A stretch of DNA of 48,058 bases from positions 1 to 48,058 of the forward strand of contig NZ_FOWR01000040.1 of the NCBI RefSeq assembly GCF_900115495.1. Direction: 5' to 3'. This document shows positions 44,469 to 48,058 of this stretch, piece by piece. This DNA is from Enterovibrio norvegicus DSM 15893 (GTDB lineage: Bacteria; Pseudomonadota; Gammaproteobacteria; Enterobacterales; Vibrionaceae). Position numbers and translations under genes: made by a program. Below the pieces are notes generated by a model. That model did no database searches. It was not told the DNA's origin and saw only the letters and a list, made by a program, of their open reading frames with translations. Each line of letters starts with the position of its first letter. Within the stretch, counting starts at the first letter, position 1.

Positions 44469-45227
44469 ATGTTAAGAGTGACCTTGCTAGGAACAGGGGC
44501 GGCAGGGGGCGTTCCCCTCTATGGATGTGCATGTGCCGCATGTCAAAGAGCCAGAGAACACACGACATTTGAACGAAAACCCTGTTCCGCTATGGTGGAG
44601 TGGGGAAAAGGAAGCGCACGAGAGAGGTTATTAATTGATGCGGGCTTGATGGATCTGCATGAGCGCTTTCCTGCGGGGAGCTACCATGGCTTTTTGCTGA
44701 CGCATTTCCATGTCGATCATGTGCAAGGGCTTTTTCATTTAAGGTGGGGCAACCCTTCACCCATTCCTGTTTGGTGTCCTGATGACGAACAAGGTTGCGC
44801 TGATCTTCTCAAGCATTCTGGTTGCTTGCGGTTTCTGCCAGAAATGAACCATGGCGATGCGGCCAATATTAATGGCCTCCGTGTCACCCCACTTCAACTC
44901 AAACACTCGCGGCCAACGGTTGGGTACTTATTCGAATATGGTTCAAAAAGTATCGCGTACCTTACCGATACAGACGGACTACCCGCTCAAACACTTGATT
45001 TCCTTGCCTCGCTAACCCAGTTGGATAGTTTAATACTTGATTGTTCTTTTCCGCCCGAGCACGGGGGCTCAAACCACGGAAACGTTGAATCTGCACGCCA
45101 GGTTTATGAAAAGCTGAGGCCAAAGCAGTTTATCGTTACTCATATTGGTCATGATCTGGATTGTTGGTTGATAGAGAATGACAATCCAGACTGGATGGAA
45201 ATTGGCCGAGAAGGGATGGTGGTATAG
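44469..45227 (+). CDS. phnP: Phosphoribosyl 1,2-cyclic phosphate phosphodiesterase PhnP
   Basis: The 252-residue metallo-beta-lactamase-fold enzyme has THFHVDH metal ligands, the zinc-binding Cys cluster near CACAAC, and LIDAGLMDLHERFP. It opens ribose cyclic phosphate from PhnJ to ribose 1,5-bisphosphate. ATG 44469 has GGAAG 5 bases upstream; ATG 44457 and TTG 44451 lack one. It closes the operon. Confidence 0.93.
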   Translation: MLRVTLLGTGAAGGVPLYGCACAACQRAREHTTFERKPCSAMVEWGKGSARERLLIDAGLMDLHERFPAGSYHGFLLTHFHVDHVQGLFHLRWGNPSPIPVWCPDDEQGCADLLKHSGCLRFLPEMNHGDAANINGLRVTPLQLKHSRPTVGYLFEYGSKSIAYLTDTDGLPAQTLDFLASLTQLDSLILDCSFPPEHGGSNHGNVESARQVYEKLRPKQFIVTHIGHDLDCWLIENDNPDWMEIGREGMVV

Positions 45228-45250
45228 CGAGGTTTTTCGTTGCACTAAAT

Positions 45251-45285
45251 CATCGCCCCCTCTCAAGCGTAAGAGGGGGGCGATG
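45251..45285 (+). terminator. Strong hairpin after phnP
   Basis: CATCGCCCCCTCT and AGAGGGGGGCGATG (45272-45285) pair almost perfectly with a one-base bulge, 23 bases past phnP. No T-run follows, so it may mark the transcript end by protection or Rho action. Confidence 0.55.
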
Positions 45286-45313
45286 ACCGTCAGTCATGAA
45301 GCTTCCTATGCTA

Positions 45314-45439
45314 TTGCTCTATCAGTGCCTGCAGTTCGTTGGCGGCCAGTTTAGAGACGTTTCTTACATTGGCGCCATTGCGTTCTGTATCTTCGATAAC
45401 GGATTTCAGGTTATCTTTCCTTCGGTATTTCTGGCGATC
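45314..45439 (-). pseudogene. Possible gene remnant, 42 open codons
   Basis: On the minus strand a frame reads KDNLKSVIEDTERNGANVRN and then a SKLAANELQALIEQ ending before TAG at 45311. Its composition is that of a charged helical protein tail. It is open from a TAA at 45440-45442, and the same frame continues upstream of that stop with a charged stretch (KKSISAENQK). There is no start codon with a ribosome binding site. I read it as a decayed gene end, family unknown. Confidence 0.3.
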
Positions 45440-45471
45440 TTACTTTTGATTTTCTGCACTGATGCTTTTCT

Positions 45472-46155
45472 TCAATTGTTGAGATAACGCGCAATAAGAT
45501 GTTGTTTGAAATATTCCGGATTGAGCGGTTCACCCGTGGCCTGAATCACTAATTCATCAGTGGATAGCGTTGAACCTTTCGACCACACATTTTCTTCCAA
45601 CCATGCACTGATTGGTGAGAAATCGAGGTTCCTTAAGCACGCATCCACGTCGACGGTTTTGCGCATCGCAGCCATGAATTGAGCGGCATACATAGCACCT
45701 AGCGTATAGCTTGGGAAGTATCCGAAACTTCCGTCGGTCCAGTGAATATGTTGCATACAACCCTTGGTGTAATTCCCTTCAGTATCAATACTCAAGTATT
45801 CCTGCATTTTTTTGTTCCAGAGGGCAGGGATATCATCGACTTCTATGGTCCCTTCAATCAGGCCTCGTTCGATTTCGTAGCGAAGAATGATGTGCGCAGG
45901 GTAGGTGACTTCGTCGGCGTCAACGCGAATAAAGCCAGGCTGAACGCGTTTGTAGAGTGTGTTCATGTTATCAAGCGAAAATGCGGGGTCGGCTTCTCGG
46001 CCAAATGTTTGGGCTGCCATTTTTGCGATGTGCGCGACAAATTCCGGTGGACGTGCGATCTGCATTTTGACGAACAGGCTTTGATTTTCGGAAATAACAC
46101 TAATAGCAGTCGAGGTGAAAACGTCATTGTTATAGTGGCTAGTAATGCTGAAATT
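45472..46155 (-). pseudogene. Truncated M32 metallocarboxypeptidase (carboxypeptidase Taq family)
   Basis: The 197-residue frame from ATG 46065 is the C-terminal part of a thermostable-carboxypeptidase-type enzyme: VQPGFIRVDADEVTYPAHIILRYEIERGLIEGTIEVDDIPALW and HWTDGSFGYFPSYTLGAMYAAQF are nearly identical to the family. Full proteins have about 490-500 residues. Upstream of the ATG the frame stays open to a TAA at 46156-46158, and it contains SENQSLFVKMQIAR, which corresponds to the family's HESQSLF metal-site segment with His lost. The HExxH motif and some 270 N-terminal residues are absent. It is almost surely an inactive remnant. Confidence 0.85.
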
Positions 46156-46374
46156 TTATTTTTGGGGAGTGTTTACTAGTTGGGTTTATATTGCCCTGAT
46201 GCGTTGGGGTTTTAATTTATAATCAAGTTTTATTTTTGTAAGTTTATTCCTACCAAAAAGATGGTTGAGTTTATATGAATGATCTTTAAGATTAAATGCT
46301 CTTTAAATAAATCCCTTTAGCTAAATTCAATTGTTGTTAGTTGTTAATTTTGTTATTGGTATAAAAGGTTAATT
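46156..46374. other. AT-rich intergenic region before the OmpA gene
   Basis: This carries the OmpA-family gene promoter. TATAAA-like sequence at about 46360 and AAGG before the ATG are visible. No other gene is seen, and no N-terminal remains of the carboxypeptidase were found. Confidence 0.45.
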
Positions 46375-47403
46375 ATGAAAATCACAAAAACAAAACTGGC
46401 TACGGTTATTTCATCCGCATTATTTTTGGCTTCGGTTTCAAATGTGGCAACTGCCGACGTGTATGTAGGTGCAAAGTATGGTTGGAATGACACAAACAAA
46501 GATTGTAAGTCTGACAGCCGTTGCGAGAGTGATGGACAAGTAGCTGGCATATTTACTGGATACGAGTTTAACGAGTACGTTGGACTAGAGCTGGATGCCG
46601 ACTACTTGGGGCAAATAGATAGCTACCAAAATGGCACACTGGCTGATGATCTGTATGCAATTTCGCTAACGCCTAAAATTAATCTCCCCGTTACTGAGAA
46701 TATTAATGTATTCACCAAACTAGGTGGGGCATACGTTAACTTTGATGGTAATCAAGAAGACTATGTTTTCACCGGTGCGGTTGGTGCTGAGTATGCCGTG
46801 AACTATAACTGGAAAATTCGCGGTGAGTACCAGCGCTTTGAAGATATAGAAACTCGCATGCTGTCTTCCGTGGATGCCAATGTTTTCACATTAGGCGTTC
46901 AGTACAAATTTGGTTCGCCTGCACCAGTATACGTCACCAAAACGATTCAAATGACCGATGTTGTTGAAAGTACAGAGCTTGTCACTTACACGCACCCAGT
47001 CGTGCTTAAGACGGTACAGTTTGGCTTCGACTCGGTGATGATGAATGATTCATCAAGCCTTCGCGAAGCGGTAAAAGTGCTAAAAGCGTACCCAGAAGCT
47101 AAGGCAAATGTGATTGGCTTTACTGACAATACAGGCCCGCAAACAGTTAACCGTCTACTGTCTGAAAAGCGTGCGAAAGCGGTAGCGGAATATTTGGAGC
47201 AAGACGGTGTTTCATCAAGTCGCCTGAAGGTTGAAGGGATAGGCGATGCTGACCCTGTAGCTGATAACGATACAGCAAAAGGCCGAGAAATGAATCGCCG
47301 TGCTGTGGTTGAAGTCCCTTCGTTTGATTATCAAGTTGAAGAAACGGTGATGAAAGAAGTGGTTCGTGATGTCACTGTGACTGAAGAAGTTATCGCGGAA
47401 TAA
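46375..47403 (+). CDS. OmpA-family outer membrane protein
   Basis: The 342-residue protein has a signal peptide ending near NVATA, an N-terminal eight-strand barrel with alternating beta residues (about 28-180, VYVGAKYGWND ... VFTLGVQYKFG), and a C-terminal OmpA domain that binds peptidoglycan (VIGFTDNTGPQTVNRLLSEKRAKAVAEYL; MNRRAVVEV). A Val/Glu-rich tail (EETVMKEVVRDVTVTEEVIAE) extends beyond the domain. It links the outer membrane to the wall and may act as a porin or phage receptor. Confidence 0.95.
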   Translation: MKITKTKLATVISSALFLASVSNVATADVYVGAKYGWNDTNKDCKSDSRCESDGQVAGIFTGYEFNEYVGLELDADYLGQIDSYQNGTLADDLYAISLTPKINLPVTENINVFTKLGGAYVNFDGNQEDYVFTGAVGAEYAVNYNWKIRGEYQRFEDIETRMLSSVDANVFTLGVQYKFGSPAPVYVTKTIQMTDVVESTELVTYTHPVVLKTVQFGFDSVMMNDSSSLREAVKVLKAYPEAKANVIGFTDNTGPQTVNRLLSEKRAKAVAEYLEQDGVSSSRLKVEGIGDADPVADNDTAKGREMNRRAVVEVPSFDYQVEETVMKEVVRDVTVTEEVIAE

Positions 47404-47762
47404 CTGACGAACCAATCTCAGACCATTTAATGGTTCTAAAATATTACAATTAGAGGAAACAGCGTGTTGGATGTTCAAATCGACAGGATGTCGAACCTCT
47501 ATGATCCTAAAATCTAGTTCCTGCGTTAAATTATCATCCTTTATCCTTTATCCTTTCTCTCCCTTGAATCGTCTACTTAGCCCGATTTCGTCACGTTCGG
47601 GCATTTAGATTCTCGCTCGTTGTTTAAACTCTTCAATGTAAACACAAACACAGACCAACGGTCACTAATGGCATGAGTGAATTGAAAATAGCCGTTATGA
47701 ACATTACTTTTTCCGTTTAATACAGTCGACAAGTTTCTCCATTAAATGAATAGCCACCGACT
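47404..47762. other. Intergenic region between OmpA gene and IS element
   Basis: No ORF with a credible start was seen. A short imperfect hairpin near 47407-47434 (GAACCA ... TGGTTC) may end the OmpA transcript. The rest is AT-rich and featureless to me. Confidence 0.4.
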
Positions 47763-48058
47763 TGATAGACACCCCTGAGTTAGACATTATGACTAACAGA
47801 GAGGTGTTTATGAGTGGTAAGAGATTTCCAGAAGAATTCAAAATTGAAGCGGTAAAGCAGGTCACCGAAAAAGGCCACCGTGTCGCGGATGTTGCCCATC
47901 GTTTAGGGACAACAACGCACAGCCTATATGCGTGGATAAAACGCTACGGCCCTGATGCTTCTCATCATCAAGCCAAGTCTGATGAAAGCGAAGAAATTCG
48001 TCGCCTCAAAAAGGAGCTGAAACGCGTCACAGAAGAGCGCGACATATTGAAAAAAGCC
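47763..48058 (+). mobile_element. IS3-family insertion sequence, left end only
   Basis: An OrfA-type transposase gene begins at 47810 and runs off the window. The left terminal repeat is probably near 47763 (TGATAGACACCCCTGAGTTA), since IS3-family ends often start with TGA or TGT followed by a run of C; without the right end this is a guess. Confidence 0.6.
47810..48058 (+). CDS. IS3-family transposase OrfA, 3' end outside window
   Basis: The 83 visible codons start MSGKRFPEEFKIEAVKQV and include a helix-turn-helix (VADVAHRLGTTTHSLYAWIKRY) followed by a leucine-zipper coil (IRRLKKELKRVTEERDILKKA), the standard layout of IS3/IS911-type OrfA. In such elements OrfB with the DDE catalytic domain is made by a -1 frameshift just downstream; it is not in view. 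GAGAGG precedes the ATG. Confidence 0.9.
   Translation, partial: MSGKRFPEEFKIEAVKQVTEKGHRVADVAHRLGTTTHSLYAWIKRYGPDASHHQAKSDESEEIRRLKKELKRVTEERDILKKA

Noticed and set aside
45296-45487. 63-codon hydrophobic plus-strand ORF that could be read as a small membrane protein
   Set aside because: Its hydrophobic character mirrors the charged minus-strand remnant and it overlaps the carboxypeptidase remnant's end; no ribosome binding site is seen.

Overview
The window looks like a chromosomal segment of a marine gammaproteobacterium, most likely a Vibrionaceae member close to Vibrio, Photobacterium, Enterovibrio or Grimontia. I infer this from the DUF2058 protein, the OmpA protein, the M32 carboxypeptidase remnant, mid-range GC and the mix of TRAP and ABC importers. 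No rRNA, tRNA or CRISPR array was recognised.

Layout. (1) 1-2454, minus: secreted subtilisin-like (S8) protease with thrombospondin type-3 calcium repeats, cut by the window edge. (2) 2864-4825: RecQ-family helicase of unusual domain order. (3) 5560-14574: the most unusual region. A plus-strand operon encodes an acyl carrier protein, a beta-ketoacyl-ACP synthase, a hot-dog dehydratase, a 39-codon small ORF, two GNAT acyltransferases and a CPBP membrane protease. It converges on a minus-strand operon encoding a 33-residue Lys-rich peptide ending in GPCCGTP, an ABC exporter and a MacAB-like tripartite exporter. I read it as a candidate biosynthetic cluster for a fatty-acylated ribosomal peptide: ACP, synthase and dehydratase make a dedicated acyl chain, GNATs move it to the peptide, the CPBP protease may trim it, and the two ABC systems export it. 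No family I know matches this gene set exactly. A promoter, an 11-bp-period tandem repeat and a possible attenuator surround the peptide gene.

(4) 15086-32140: a large catabolic island. The minus arm reads, from its promoter, sugar-type ABC ATPase, SnoaL-like protein, HisD/HpsN-like dehydrogenase, SnoaL-like protein, SDR, LacI regulator, SnoaL-like protein, bicupin, alpha/beta hydrolase, RraA-like aldolase and a three-gene TRAP transporter. The divergent plus arm has the ABC binding protein, two permeases and a fourth SnoaL-like protein. The substrate is unknown; the density of SnoaL/NTF2-fold proteins is striking. (5) 32293-33451: DUF2058 protein and an unrecognised HTH-like protein. (6) 33843-45227: a complete carbon-phosphorus lyase operon, phnCDEFGHIJKLMN, a hexapeptide transferase, then phnP. 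GTCTAGA-core dyads before phnC and phnF are probable PhnF operators. (7) 45472-48058: a decayed M32 carboxypeptidase, an OmpA-family porin and the 5' end of an IS3-family element.
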